From: Corynebacterium pollutisoli
GTDB lineage: Bacteria; Actinomycetota; Actinomycetes; Mycobacteriales; Mycobacteriaceae
Length of the DNA stretch: 64,000 nucleotides
Direction: 5' to 3'
Assembly (NCBI RefSeq): GCF_900177745.1
Contig: NZ_FXAR01000010.1
Location: 1 to 64,000, forward strand
In this document: one piece after another, positions 1 through 8,244 of the stretch
Numbering within the stretch: the stretch's first letter is position 1
Layout of the letters: every line of letters starts with the position of its first letter
Made by a program: the position numbers and the translations under genes
The notes under the pieces: model-generated
What the model saw: only the letters and a program-made list of their open reading frames with translations
Database searches by the model: none
Told to the model about the DNA's origin: nothing

Positions 1-120
1 GGGCGCCTGGAACGTCATCCCGGCGGGGTGGTGCACATCCCACCGGATGGTGGGCCACCCCGCAGCAACACCCACCCCCTCCGCGACCTGTCCGCCCGAG
101 GGCCCCGCAGCGACCCCTAG
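1..120 (+). CDS. C-terminal end of an unidentified protein (partial)
   Basis: Frame 1 stays open from the window edge and ends at a TAG at 118-120. It gives about 39 residues ending ...LSARGPRSDP. The stop forms a CTAG palindrome that also supplies the stop of the convergent esterase gene, an arrangement seen again at 46077-46080. The residues show no motif I recognise, so no function is assigned. It could be chance open frame in GC-rich DNA, so confidence is low. Confidence 0.3.
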   Translation, partial: GRLERHPGGVVHIPPDGGPPRSNTHPLRDLSARGPRSDP

Positions 121-950
121 AAGCGGAAGAAGTCCGCGACGACCTCCGCGGCCACCAGGGCAGAGGTGCCGGGTCCGACGCTGGAGGGCAGCTGCTTCGG
201 TGTGGGGACGAGGTGCCCCATGCCCTCGATGCTCCACAGTTCGACGGGGGCGTCACCGCCCCACCGGTCGACGGTCACCCCGTCGACGGGGGAGTGCCGC
301 GTGTGGTCGTCCGGGCCCAGGCCGTTCACCCCGGCGAAGTACTCCGCCGACGCGTGCGCGGAGATGAGTTCGCCGCGGGTGTGGGCGGGGTCGAGGCCGG
401 CGACGCCGCCGTCGTAACGCACGATGTGGTCGGCGGTGCCGTGGATCGCCAGGTAGGGGGTCGGCACGGGGTCGGTCCCGAGCCCCTCCACGCGGTTGTT
501 GTCCGCCGGCATGGTGGCGGCGAAGGTGGCGGCGCCGGTGAGGAGGCCGGGGGCGTCGTGAAGCAGGCGCATGACCATCTGCCCACCGTTGGAGTAGCCG
601 CACGCGTGGACGGAGGAGACGCCGAGCCAGTCGACGATCGCGCGCGTGAACCCGACATCGTCGACGCCGAGCTGGCGGGTCTTCTCGCGGAGCTGCAGGC
701 GGGTGTCGTTGAAGTGGCGGTCGACGCCGTCGGGGTAGACGAGGCGGACCCCGCGGGTGGCGGCCATGTCGTCGAAGGTGCGGCCGGTGAAGTTGCGGGC
801 GACGTTGCCGTTCTGCAGGGAGCCGTGGAAGTAGAGCAGCACGGGGGCGTCGGCACCCACGCCGTCGGGGGTGACCACGACGAAGGTCCGGTCCCGGCCG
901 CCGTGGCGGAGGGTGACGCGTTCGGAGTTGTACTGATCCGGGTTTCTCAC
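117..950 (-). CDS. PHB depolymerase/LpqC-like alpha/beta-hydrolase esterase
   Basis: An alpha/beta-hydrolase of about 277 aa in the poly(3-hydroxybutyrate) depolymerase/feruloyl esterase (LpqC-like) group. The protein shows an oxyanion-hole stretch (VLLYFHGSLQN), the nucleophile elbow GYSNGG with Ser about residue 120, a late DH..R segment and a final GMGHLVP that supplies the catalytic His. I chose a GTG start at 950 because a TACACT -10 box lies 7 nt upstream, as expected for a leaderless mRNA. An ATG at 983 would add 11 residues and overlap the LacI start codon. No signal peptide is visible from either start, so it is probably cytoplasmic. The natural substrate is unknown. It is transcribed divergently from the LacI-type regulator. 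Confidence 0.8.
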   Translation of the reverse strand: MRNPDQYNSERVTLRHGGRDRTFVVVTPDGVGADAPVLLYFHGSLQNGNVARNFTGRTFDDMAATRGVRLVYPDGVDRHFNDTRLQLREKTRQLGVDDVGFTRAIVDWLGVSSVHACGYSNGGQMVMRLLHDAPGLLTGAATFAATMPADNNRVEGLGTDPVPTPYLAIHGTADHIVRYDGGVAGLDPAHTRGELISAHASAEYFAGVNGLGPDDHTRHSPVDGVTVDRWGGDAPVELWSIEGMGHLVPTPKQLPSSVGPGTSALVAAEVVADFFRF

Positions 951-981
951 GCCGCACAGTGTAACCGGATAGGTTTGGGGC

Positions 982-2073
982 ATGGTCAAACGTGCCCGGA
1001 CACTGGCGGCGCTCGCGGCGGAACTCGGCGTCTCACGGACGACGGTGTCCAACGCCTACAACCACCCCGACCAGCTCTCACCCGAGTTGCGTCGCCGTAT
1101 CCTGCAGGCGGCCGGGGAGCGCGGCTACCCGGGGCCCGACCCCATGGCGCGTTCCCTGCGCACCCGCCGGGTCGGCTCCCTCGGGGTGCTGCTCACCGAG
1201 CATCTCACGTACGCCTTCGAGGACGCCGCCTCAGTGGATTTCCTCGCTGGGCTGGCGCAGGCGTCGGAGGGCACGGAGACGGCCCTCACTCTCATTCCCG
1301 CGGGACCGTCCGAGAAGGACGCCTCGGCGCTGGTGGGGCGCGCTGCCGTCGACGGGATTGTCGTTTACTCGGTGGCGGAGGGGGACCCGCATCTGGCGGC
1401 GGCGCAGGCGCGGGGCGTGCCGCTGGTGGTGTGTGATCAGCCGAAGGGGCTGGACCTGCCTTTCGTCGGCATCGATGACCGCGAGGCGATCCGCCCCGCC
1501 GCCCGCGCGCTTCTCGACGCCGGCCACACCCGCATCGGTATCCTGTCGATCCGCCTGCACCGCGCGCGTCATGACGGCCCCGCCGACGTGGAGACCGCCG
1601 ATCTGCACGTGCAGCGCGACCGGGTGCGCGGGGCGTGCGAGGAGTTCTCTGCGGCCGGCGTCACCGGGGTGCCGGTGATCACCCGCCACATCAACGACCA
1701 CGCCACGTGCCTGTCGGCCGCGGAGGAGCTGCTCACCACGCACCCGGAGCTCACGGCTGTGCTCTGCACCACCGACTCCATGGCGCTCGGGGTGCTCGAC
1801 TACGCCCGCCGCCGCGGCATCGCGGTGCCGGGGGACCTCTCGGTGACCGGCTTCGACGGCATCCGCACCGCCCTGCTGCGGGGGTTGAGCACCGTCATCC
1901 AGCCGAACCAGGACAAGGGCCGGGTTGCGGGTCGCATGTTGCAGGAGCTCATCGACGCCCACCTCGCCGACGACACCGACGCCGCGCCCACCACCGCTCC
2001 CCGGGTCATCCTCGGGACCACCTTCCACTCCGGGTCGACGGTCAGTCGACCGCGCGACCCACGTACGCCATGA
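982..2073 (+). CDS. ipsA: LacI-family transcriptional regulator, probable IpsA
   Basis: A regulator of about 363 aa. The N-terminal LacI helix-turn-helix reads TLAALAAELGVSRTTVSNAY and is followed by the hinge region (GYPGPDPMARSLRTRR). The rest is a periplasmic-binding-protein-like sensor domain with the typical GHTRIGILS and VTGFDGI segments. In C. glutamicum the LacI gene beside otsB is ipsA, which activates inositol-phosphate synthase in response to inositol. The neighbourhood here is the same, so the identification rests on synteny plus family. The start is an ATG 6 nt after TAGGTT, which suggests a leaderless transcript. The last 32 bp overlap the 3' end of the convergent otsB. If not IpsA, it would be a sugar-responsive LacI repressor. 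Confidence 0.8.
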   Translation: MVKRARTLAALAAELGVSRTTVSNAYNHPDQLSPELRRRILQAAGERGYPGPDPMARSLRTRRVGSLGVLLTEHLTYAFEDAASVDFLAGLAQASEGTETALTLIPAGPSEKDASALVGRAAVDGIVVYSVAEGDPHLAAAQARGVPLVVCDQPKGLDLPFVGIDDREAIRPAARALLDAGHTRIGILSIRLHRARHDGPADVETADLHVQRDRVRGACEEFSAAGVTGVPVITRHINDHATCLSAAEELLTTHPELTAVLCTTDSMALGVLDYARRRGIAVPGDLSVTGFDGIRTALLRGLSTVIQPNQDKGRVAGRMLQELIDAHLADDTDAAPTTAPRVILGTTFHSGSTVSRPRDPRTP

Positions 2074-3361
2074 GCTGCTGACCCGGGGTGGCGCCCGTCG
2101 GGGCGGGGGCGGGCGGGCCGAACTGGCCGCTTTCCTGCAGCGCCGCACCCATCGACTGCAGTCCCGCCAGGTTGCGGGCCGCGTAGGCGGGGTCGAGTTC
2201 CACGTCGTGGCCCTGGGAGCGGGCCAGGTCCCACGTGTGCATGAAGATGTCCGGCAGGAGGAAGGCGGCGGTCGCCTGCCCGATGGTACGGCCCTCATCG
2301 GGGCCGGAGTGGAAGGTGGTGTTGACGCGGGCGTCGAGAAGCAGGGCGCGGACGGCGTCGACGAAGGAGAACCAGGCACCGGCGGGGTCGGCCTGGATGT
2401 CGGTCTCCAGCTCGAGATCGATGCCAGCGTCGCGGAGGTTCGCCGGGTACCAGGTCAGCAGGTGGTCGACGATGTCCCGGGCGGACCACCCGGCGCACGG
2501 CGTGGCGGCCGACCAGTCGTTAACGCGCAGCACCTCGGCGGAAAAACCCGCGGCCAGCGCCTCGAAGCGGGCGGGCAGCTCCCGGGGAATGCCCACGTGC
2601 GCGGCACGGGCCGCCGCCACCTGGGTGAGCAGGTCCGCCACGGCCGGGATGTCGGCGACGCGTTCCCCCGCGGCGGTCTCACCGGGGCCGACCTTGACGC
2701 CGACGTCCCCGGGGCGCAGCGCGCGGAAACCGTCCTCGTCGGTGGTGTCATCGCCGATGAACACCGCCACCGCCGGGTTGACGCGTTCGATCTCGGCGGC
2801 CAGCCACGTGCCCTTCGTCCGGTCGGAGACGGAGAACTCGACGATGTTCTTGCCGCGCGAGACCCGCACGCCCGGCATCCCGACCTGCTGGGCCCGGTCG
2901 AGGTGGGCGTCGGCAGCGGCCTGGTCTGTGGCTGCCAGGCGGGCGGTGTGTACGACGCGCTGGAAGGGCTTGCGCTCGATGTGGACGTCCGGGTGGTCGC
3001 CGTGGAGCGCGGCACCGAGCGCGGCATCGAGTGCGGCGTCTACCTCCGCGAGGCGGGCGGCCTGCTCCTCGGTGAGGCAGTCACCGTGCTCGGCGGACTC
3101 TGCCCCGTGGGAACCGGCGAAGATTATGGGCGCGCGCAGGGGGCACAGGCGTGCCAGACCGGCGAGGTGGCGGCCGGTGAGCACGGCCACGTGCGTGGCG
3201 GGCAATCCGGCCAGGTGGGTGAGGGCGGCCAGCGAGTCGACGTTGACGGGCACCCCGTAGATCTCGGTGGTGAGGTCGGCGAGGGTGCCGTCGAAGTCGG
3301 TGACGAGCAGCAGCGACTCTGCCTGTGCGAGGCGGCGCACAATGGTGGGATCAAGGCTCAT
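2042..3361 (-). CDS. otsB: Trehalose-6-phosphate phosphatase fused to a TIGR03086/DinB-type domain
   Basis: Removes phosphate from trehalose-6-phosphate, the last step of the OtsAB trehalose route; trehalose also supplies corynebacterial mycolate glycolipids. Residues 1-250 are a HAD-type OtsB: VTDFDGTLAD with nucleophile Asp22 and Asp24, LTGR, and GDDTTDEDG near 204-211. Residues about 258-439 form a second domain that OtsB does not normally have. It resembles the mycothiol-dependent maleylpyruvate isomerase/DinB metal-binding fold (TIGR03086): ATPCAGWSARDIVDHLLTW, then FHSGP and DIFMHTWDLARS with conserved His. Single-domain OtsB proteins are about 250 aa; this one is 439 aa with no stop between domains. 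It follows the lipoprotein gene by 13 bp in the otsA operon. Confidence 0.88.
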   Translation of the reverse strand: MSLDPTIVRRLAQAESLLLVTDFDGTLADLTTEIYGVPVNVDSLAALTHLAGLPATHVAVLTGRHLAGLARLCPLRAPIIFAGSHGAESAEHGDCLTEEQAARLAEVDAALDAALGAALHGDHPDVHIERKPFQRVVHTARLAATDQAAADAHLDRAQQVGMPGVRVSRGKNIVEFSVSDRTKGTWLAAEIERVNPAVAVFIGDDTTDEDGFRALRPGDVGVKVGPGETAAGERVADIPAVADLLTQVAAARAAHVGIPRELPARFEALAAGFSAEVLRVNDWSAATPCAGWSARDIVDHLLTWYPANLRDAGIDLELETDIQADPAGAWFSFVDAVRALLLDARVNTTFHSGPDEGRTIGQATAAFLLPDIFMHTWDLARSQGHDVELDPAYAARNLAGLQSMGAALQESGQFGPPAPAPTGATPGQQLMAYVGRAVD

Positions 3362-3374
3362 GGCCCCACTTTAG

Positions 3375-3839
3375 CTAGAGTGCGGCGAGACCGATGGCGG
3401 GGGGATCGAGGGCATCGGAACGCAGGGTGAGGGTGAGGTAACGCGCCGCGTGGTGGACGTCGAACTCCGTGCCGGGCTGGAGCAGCCCGGTGAGCTGCCC
3501 GTGCGTCCGGGTGGCGGGGCAGTCGGCGGCCGCGGGCTCCACCTCGAGGTGGTCGATGCGGAGGGTGTCGGCCTCCTCGGCGCTGGCGGAGTGCCCCCCG
3601 GTGGTGAAGGCGACGGTTCCCTGCAGGCGGGAGCAGCCGGTGTGACCGGACAGGGACTGCTGGCCGAAGGCCATCCACGCGCGGCCCGCGTCCTGCGGAG
3701 GCAGGGTGGAGGGCTCGCCGGGGGTGGTCCAGATGTCGGTGACCTGCCAGGAGGTGTCGGCGAGGTCGGCCTGAGGTTCCGGGGTGCAGGCGGTGAGCAG
3801 CAGCACGGCAGTCCCGAGCACGAAAAGGCGGCGTGTCAT
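3375..3839 (-). CDS. Small lipoprotein, META/HslJ-like
   Basis: A 154-aa exported lipoprotein. The N-terminus has basic residues (MTRR), a hydrophobic stretch and the lipobox LLTAC with the lipidated Cys near residue 18. The mature part (DTSWQVTDIWT..., SGHTGCSRLQGTV) resembles the META/HslJ-type beta fold, with the pattern of a Trp-containing start and a GCN/GCS turn. Function is unknown. It starts inside an ATGA overlap with the end of otsA, so translation is probably coupled, and it sits between otsA and otsB. C. glutamicum, as I recall, also has a gene of unknown function in this place, which hints at a conserved envelope role linked to trehalose. Confidence 0.72.
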   Translation of the reverse strand: MTRRLFVLGTAVLLLTACTPEPQADLADTSWQVTDIWTTPGEPSTLPPQDAGRAWMAFGQQSLSGHTGCSRLQGTVAFTTGGHSASAEEADTLRIDHLEVEPAAADCPATRTHGQLTGLLQPGTEFDVHHAARYLTLTLRSDALDPPAIGLAAL

Positions 3840-5212
3840 CGGCTCTTCTCCAGGGCACTCAGGAAGTTGCTAGCCCACCGGTCGACGTCGTGGTCACGCA
3901 CCTGCGCATGCATCGCCGTCATCCGCTCGGCCATGAGCTCCGGGGTGGTCTCCAGGCCCTGAACGGCGGTGAGCAGGGCCCGCTTGATGGACTCCAGGTC
4001 GAAGGGATTGCATAGGTTCGCCTGGTGCAGCTCGACGGCGGCGCCGGCGAACTCGGAGAGCACCAGCGCCCCGTCCCCCTCCGGGTGGCAGGCGACGTAC
4101 TCCTTGGCCACCAGGTTCATGCCGTCCTTGAATGGGGTGACGAGCATGACGTCCGCCGCCTCATAGTAGGTGCGCAGCTCATTCTTCGGCAGGGACTGGT
4201 GCAGGTAGTGCACGACGGGGTGGCCCATCGACCCGAAGCGGCCGTTGATGCGCCCCACCGCCTCCTCAACGCGTGAGCGCGCCACCTGGTACTGGTCGAT
4301 GCGCTCCCGGGAGGGGGTGGCGATCTGCAGCAGCACGGCCCCCTCCAGGGCCCCCGCCTCCAGCAGCTCCTCGAAGGCGAGCAGCCGTTGGAGGATGCCC
4401 TTGGTGTAGTCGAGGCGGTCGACGCCGAGGATGACGGTGGTGGGGTCACCCAGCTCGCGACGCAGCTTATCGACGCCCCCGTCCTCCCCCTCGCCGAGCG
4501 AGTTCATGTCGATGGAGATGGGGAACGCGCCGACGCCGACGCGGCGGCCGTCGCCGGTGGTGACGTGGGCGTCGATACGCCGGGTCGCCGGCTGACCGGT
4601 GCCGGAGCACAGGTCGAGGAAGTTGCGGGCACTGGACTCGAGGTGGAAGCCGATGAGGTCGGCACCGAGCAGGCCGCGGATGATCTCGTCGCGCCACGGC
4701 AGCTGGCGGAACAGGTCCGGGCAGGGGAAGGGGATGTGCAGGAAGAACCCGATCCGCAGGTCGGGGCGCAGCTGGCGGAGGATGCCCGGGACGAGCTGCA
4801 GCTGGTAGTCCTGCACCCACACCGTGGCCCCCTCCGCGGCGACCTCGGCGACCTCCTGGGCGAACCGCAGGTTGACGTCGCGGTACGCCGCCCACCACTG
4901 CCGGTGGTACTCCGGCGTGACGATGAGGTCGTGGTACAGCGGCCACAGGGACGCGTTGGAGAACCCCTCGTAGAAGCCCTCGAAATCCGCCTGGGAGAGG
5001 CGCACGGGGTGGAGGAGCAGCCCGGCGTCGGTGCGGAAGGGCTCGGGGGCCTCGTCGGGCATTCCCGGCCAGCCCACCCAGCATCCCTGCTGGCGTTCCA
5101 GGACAGGGGAGAGTGCGGCGACCAGCCCGCCGGGGCTGGGCGTCCAGGTGGTGCCGTGCAGGTCAACCGGCAGGCGGTTGGCCACGACCACGAAGCTGTT
5201 GTCGCCGCTCAT
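3836..5212 (-). CDS. otsA: Trehalose-6-phosphate synthase
   Basis: Makes trehalose-6-phosphate from a nucleotide-glucose donor and glucose-6-phosphate. It is a GT20 glycosyltransferase of 458 aa, the usual length. Recognisable segments are [11 protein letters not shown] at the N-terminus, WVGWPG, the sugar-phosphate binding part [41 protein letters not shown] and the C-terminal [14 protein letters not shown] start it at the ATG at 5212 ([10 protein letters not shown]); the open frame runs further upstream but that part is a shadow of the lysine-rich gene. It lies 8 bp after that gene and overlaps the lipoprotein start by 4 nt, so the three-gene order otsA-lipoprotein-otsB behaves as an operon. 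Confidence 0.93.
   Translation of the reverse strand: MSGDNSFVVVANRLPVDLHGTTWTPSPGGLVAALSPVLERQQGCWVGWPGMPDEAPEPFRTDAGLLLHPVRLSQADFEGFYEGFSNASLWPLYHDLIVTPEYHRQWWAAYRDVNLRFAQEVAEVAAEGATVWVQDYQLQLVPGILRQLRPDLRIGFFLHIPFPCPDLFRQLPWRDEIIRGLLGADLIGFHLESSARNFLDLCSGTGQPATRRIDAHVTTGDGRRVGVGAFPISIDMNSLGEGEDGGVDKLRRELGDPTTVILGVDRLDYTKGILQRLLAFEELLEAGALEGAVLLQIATPSRERIDQYQVARSRVEEAVGRINGRFGSMGHPVVHYLHQSLPKNELRTYYEAADVMLVTPFKDGMNLVAKEYVACHPEGDGALVLSEFAGAAVELHQANLCNPFDLESIKRALLTAVQGLETTPELMAERMTAMHAQVRDHDVDRWASNFLSALEKSR
4465..4475 (+). repeat. Copy 1 of dispersed 11-mer GCTTATCGACG
   Basis: Exact copy of an 11-base motif found nine times in the window. Here it lies inside otsA, where the opposite strand encodes Val-Asp-Lys. 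Confidence 0.6.
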
Positions 5213-5220
5213 GGCTGGTG

Positions 5221-5541
5221 TCAGGCCTTCTTGACCGTCTTCTTCGTGGTCTTCTTGGTCGCCTTCTTGGTGGTCTTCTTCGTCGTCTTCTTCGCGGCCT
5301 TCTTGGTGGTCTTCTTGCGGGTGCGCTTGGCGGGGGCCGGCTCCGGCTCCTCCAGCTCGGCGGCGACCTTGGAGTAGACGAGGCCCTTCGGCTCCACACC
5401 GAGCATGCACATCAGGGTGACACCGTCCAGGAAATCCTGCGCGTAGGTGGCGACGATCCGCCTGGCGGAGGCGGCGGTCTCCTCCTCCACGGCGTGCAGG
5501 GCCTCGGGAGTCGGGCGGGTGTCAGTGACCTTGGGCGGCAC
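5221..5541 (-). CDS. Lysine-rich histone H1-like C-terminal tail protein
   Basis: A 106-aa protein. Residues 1-70 form a mostly helical domain (PTPEALHAVEEETAASARRIV, then FLDGVTLMCMLGVEP). The last 35 residues are a repetitive basic tail of KTTKK/AAKK units, like bacterial histone H1-like proteins. The tail suggests nucleic-acid binding or another polyanion contact; this is inference. The GTG start at 5541 is supported by an AGGAGG ribosome binding site 4 nt upstream, stronger than for most genes here. Position between thrE and otsA matches an uncharacterised gene at the same site in C. glutamicum. Eight bp separate it from otsA. Confidence 0.75.
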   Translation of the reverse strand: MPPKVTDTRPTPEALHAVEEETAASARRIVATYAQDFLDGVTLMCMLGVEPKGLVYSKVAAELEEPEPAPAKRTRKKTTKKAAKKTTKKTTKKATKKTTKKTVKKA

Positions 5542-5593
5542 GGATCCTCCTGTAAAAGTGGTGGTCAGGGCACAGTAGATTAGCCATTCTACG

Positions 5594-7075
5594 CTATGCC
5601 CGCGGGTTTTTCCGCACTCGCCTGGTGGGACGTTCCGCCAGCTGCTGGAACGTGACGCGGCGGGCGCGGCGGAAGTAGCGGTAGGGGCGAAGTGTCGGCG
5701 GGCGGCGCAGGCGGGCGGCGACCCACTCGCCGAGGACCACACCCGCCGCCAGGCCGGAGGCGATGGCCAGGGCGAGGGCGATGTTGGTGAAACCGGCCAG
5801 CGTCTGCTCGTGGAGGGAGGCGTACATGCCGCGGTACACGGCCAGGCCGGGCAGGAAGGGGGTGATGCCGGCGACGGCGGTGATGAGCGGCGGGATGAGG
5901 AATCGACGCGCCAGGAGGCCACCGGCCAGGCCGACGACGACCGCCGCCATCGACGACGCGATGACCGGGCCCGTCCCCGCCGGGATGAGCACCAGGTAGT
6001 AGAAGGCCGATCCGGCCGTCGCCGTCACCGCCGAGATGAACACCGACGACCACTCCGCGTAGCTGGCGATCGCGAACCCGGCAGCCGCCAGTCCACCGCA
6101 CAGCACGCGCACGCCTATCGACGTGAAGTTGGGCGGCGCGTACGTCTGCAACGGCGGCAGGGCGATCCCCAGCATGGCGACCAGCTGGATGCCGATACCG
6201 ACACCGGCGACGATGGCGCCGGTGAACAGCATCGTCTCGAAGAAGCGTGCCGACGCCGTCACCGGGGCACCCGTGATGCCGTCCTGCAGCGACTGCACCA
6301 GCGTCAGGCCGGCGAGCAGCACGATGATGCCCGAGGCGATGACCTGGCTGGGGGAGATCTGCAGGCCCCGGTCCGCGGCAAGGGAGTAGATGACCGCCGC
6401 CGGGACGGTGGCGATGATCCCGCCGAAGACGTTCTGGAAGAAGTACGGCAGCTGGTGCCGGGCCAGGAAGGTGTTGACCAGCATGATGAGCACCGCCGTG
6501 AGGAACGCAGTCCCCACCACGACCGGCCCGCCGCCGAGCAGACCGGCCACCGACCCACCCAGCAGGCCCCACCCCATGATCGAGGTGAGCGTGCCGTAGG
6601 AGGCGGGGCGGCGGGTGATCTCGTCGAGGATCTTCTCCGCCGTCTCCGGCGGGGTGGCACCGGCCTGGATGGAACGGATGAGGCGGTCCACCTCGGAGAG
6701 GCGGGAGAAGTCCGTCGTCATCGACCGCACCACGCGGAACACCGTGACCGGCGTCTTCCGGGTGGTGCCGATCTGGGTGAACGCCGTGATGGTGTTCATC
6801 GTGATGTCCACGTGACAGTAGTGCAGGCCGTACGCACTGGTGACGGCATGGATCTGCGCCTTCGTGTCCGAGTTGGACGTGCCGGAGGACAACAGGACGT
6901 CACCGATGCGGACGGCGAGGTCCATGACGGCGGCGACCTGCGCCTGGTCGGTGAGGTCGACGGGCGCCAGCGGGGACGGCGGCGGGGCGGCCTTGGCCGC
7001 ATCAATGGTGGCGATGCGACCGGATCCCGAGAGCAGTGAACCCCAGGATCCGAGGCGGGAGAACAGTGTGGACAC
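5594..7075 (-). CDS. thrE: Threonine/serine exporter ThrE
   Basis: Inner-membrane exporter of L-threonine and L-serine. The 493-aa protein has the ThrE architecture. An N-terminal soluble region (IDAAKAAPPPSPLAPVDLTD, IGDVLLSSGTSNSDTKAQ, HVDITMNTITAF) is followed by about ten hydrophobic segments, with signature stretches IASGIIVLLAGLTLVQS, QDGITGAPVTASARFFET and LLARRFLIPPLITAVAGITP. The C-terminus is basic. The GTG start at 7075 sits 7 nt after TAGGGT, fitting a leaderless transcript, and aligns with the ThrE start I remember from C. glutamicum; the open frame upstream overlaps the tRNA-Thr promoter and is not used. Energy would come from the proton motive force. Confidence 0.93.
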   Translation of the reverse strand: MSTLFSRLGSWGSLLSGSGRIATIDAAKAAPPPSPLAPVDLTDQAQVAAVMDLAVRIGDVLLSSGTSNSDTKAQIHAVTSAYGLHYCHVDITMNTITAFTQIGTTRKTPVTVFRVVRSMTTDFSRLSEVDRLIRSIQAGATPPETAEKILDEITRRPASYGTLTSIMGWGLLGGSVAGLLGGGPVVVGTAFLTAVLIMLVNTFLARHQLPYFFQNVFGGIIATVPAAVIYSLAADRGLQISPSQVIASGIIVLLAGLTLVQSLQDGITGAPVTASARFFETMLFTGAIVAGVGIGIQLVAMLGIALPPLQTYAPPNFTSIGVRVLCGGLAAAGFAIASYAEWSSVFISAVTATAGSAFYYLVLIPAGTGPVIASSMAAVVVGLAGGLLARRFLIPPLITAVAGITPFLPGLAVYRGMYASLHEQTLAGFTNIALALAIASGLAAGVVLGEWVAARLRRPPTLRPYRYFRRARRVTFQQLAERPTRRVRKNPRA

Positions 7076-7162
7076 GGGCGCCACCCTAGCGGTTCCACCG
7101 GTTTCTATCAGCAGCGGGGCCTGCGGTAGCATCTGCTTCCAGGCGGAGGTTCATCCGCCGGT

Positions 7163-7235
7163 GCTGGAGTGGCGCAATCGGTAGCGCAACGGTCTTGTAA
7201 ACCGTAGGTTGCGAGTTCAAGTCTCGTCTCCAGCT
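7163..7235 (+). tRNA. tRNA-Thr (anticodon TGT)
   Basis: A 73-nt cloverleaf. The acceptor GCTGGAG pairs with CTCCAGC, the anticodon stem ACGGT/ACCGT encloses loop CTTGTAA (anticodon TGT, reads ACA), and the T loop is GTTCAAG-like. CCA is not encoded. A TAGCAT -10 candidate lies at 7127-7132. Confidence 0.95.
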
Positions 7236-7284
7236 CGTAGAATGGTCGGCGTTCACCATCCCCCACTTCGAGGAGAAGAAACGC

Positions 7285-8244
7285 ATGGCCCCCATCAGGA
7301 TCGCGATCGTCGGGTACGGCAACTTGGGCAGGTCCGTCGAGAAGCTCACCGCACAGCAGCCGGACATGGAGCTGGCGGGCATCTTCTCCCGCCGCGACAG
7401 CCTCGACACCGACGCCCCCGTGTGGCCGGTCGCCGAGTTCGCCTCCTACACGGACCAGTTCGACGTCGCCGTCCTCTGCCTCGGCTCCGCCACCGACATC
7501 CCGGAGCAGGCGCCGGAGTTCATCCGCCACGCCAACACCGTCGACACCTACGACAACCACCGAGACGTCCCCCGCCACCGCGCCGCGATGGACAAGGTGG
7601 CCAAGGAGAACGGCACCGTCGCCGTCGTGTCCACCGGCTGGGATCCGGGCATGTTCTCCCTCAACCGCACCATCGGCCAGGCGCTCCTGCCGGGTGGGCA
7701 GCAGCAGACCTTCTGGGGCCCGGGCCTGTCGCAGGGCCACTCCGACGCGGTGCGCCGCGTGGAGGGGGTGAAGAAGGGCGTGCAGTACACGATCCCGTCC
7801 CCGGAGGCCCTCGATGCCGCCCGCCAGGGTGAGGAGGGGCTGACCGGCAAGCAGGCCCACCTGCGCCGCTGCTTCATCGTCGCCGACGAGGCCGATCAGG
7901 AGCGCATCGAGAACGAGATCCGCACCATGCCCGACTACTTCGTCGGCTACGAGGTCGAGGTGAACTTCATCGACGAGGCCACCTTCGACGCCGAGCACAC
8001 CGGCATGCCGCACGGCGGCCACGTCATCACCGCGGGTGACACCGGCGGCTACGTGCAGTCCATCGAGTACACCCTCGAGCTGGAGCGCAACCCCGACTTC
8101 ACCGGTGCCTGCGCCCTGGCCTACGCGCGCGCGGCCCACCGTCTGCGCGAGGCCGGCGAGGCCGGCGCCTACACGGTGCTCGAGGTCGCCCCGTACCTCA
8201 TCTCCCCGACCCCGCTCGAGGAGCTCATCGCACGCGACGTGTAG
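7285..8244 (+). CDS. ddh: meso-Diaminopimelate D-dehydrogenase
   Basis: NADPH-dependent one-step conversion of tetrahydrodipicolinate plus ammonia to meso-diaminopimelate, for lysine and peptidoglycan. This branch is found in corynebacteria alongside the succinylase route. The 319-aa protein starts with a Rossmann motif (IAIVGYGNLGRSVE) and has the family stretches GSATDIPEQAP, VDTYDNHRD, VSTGWDPGMFS, FWGPGLSQGHSDA and TGMPHGGHVIT. Length and order match the C. glutamicum enzyme closely. An AGGAG ribosome binding site precedes the ATG. Its 3' end overlaps the convergent MFS gene by 20 bp. Confidence 0.96.
   Translation: MAPIRIAIVGYGNLGRSVEKLTAQQPDMELAGIFSRRDSLDTDAPVWPVAEFASYTDQFDVAVLCLGSATDIPEQAPEFIRHANTVDTYDNHRDVPRHRAAMDKVAKENGTVAVVSTGWDPGMFSLNRTIGQALLPGGQQQTFWGPGLSQGHSDAVRRVEGVKKGVQYTIPSPEALDAARQGEEGLTGKQAHLRRCFIVADEADQERIENEIRTMPDYFVGYEVEVNFIDEATFDAEHTGMPHGGHVITAGDTGGYVQSIEYTLELERNPDFTGACALAYARAAHRLREAGEAGAYTVLEVAPYLISPTPLEELIARDV

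Noticed and set aside
3113..3122. A GTGGGAACC word in otsB as a third 77-bp element
   Set aside because: No partner terminus at the right distance, and the sequence is explained by the conserved OtsB segment FAGSHGAES.
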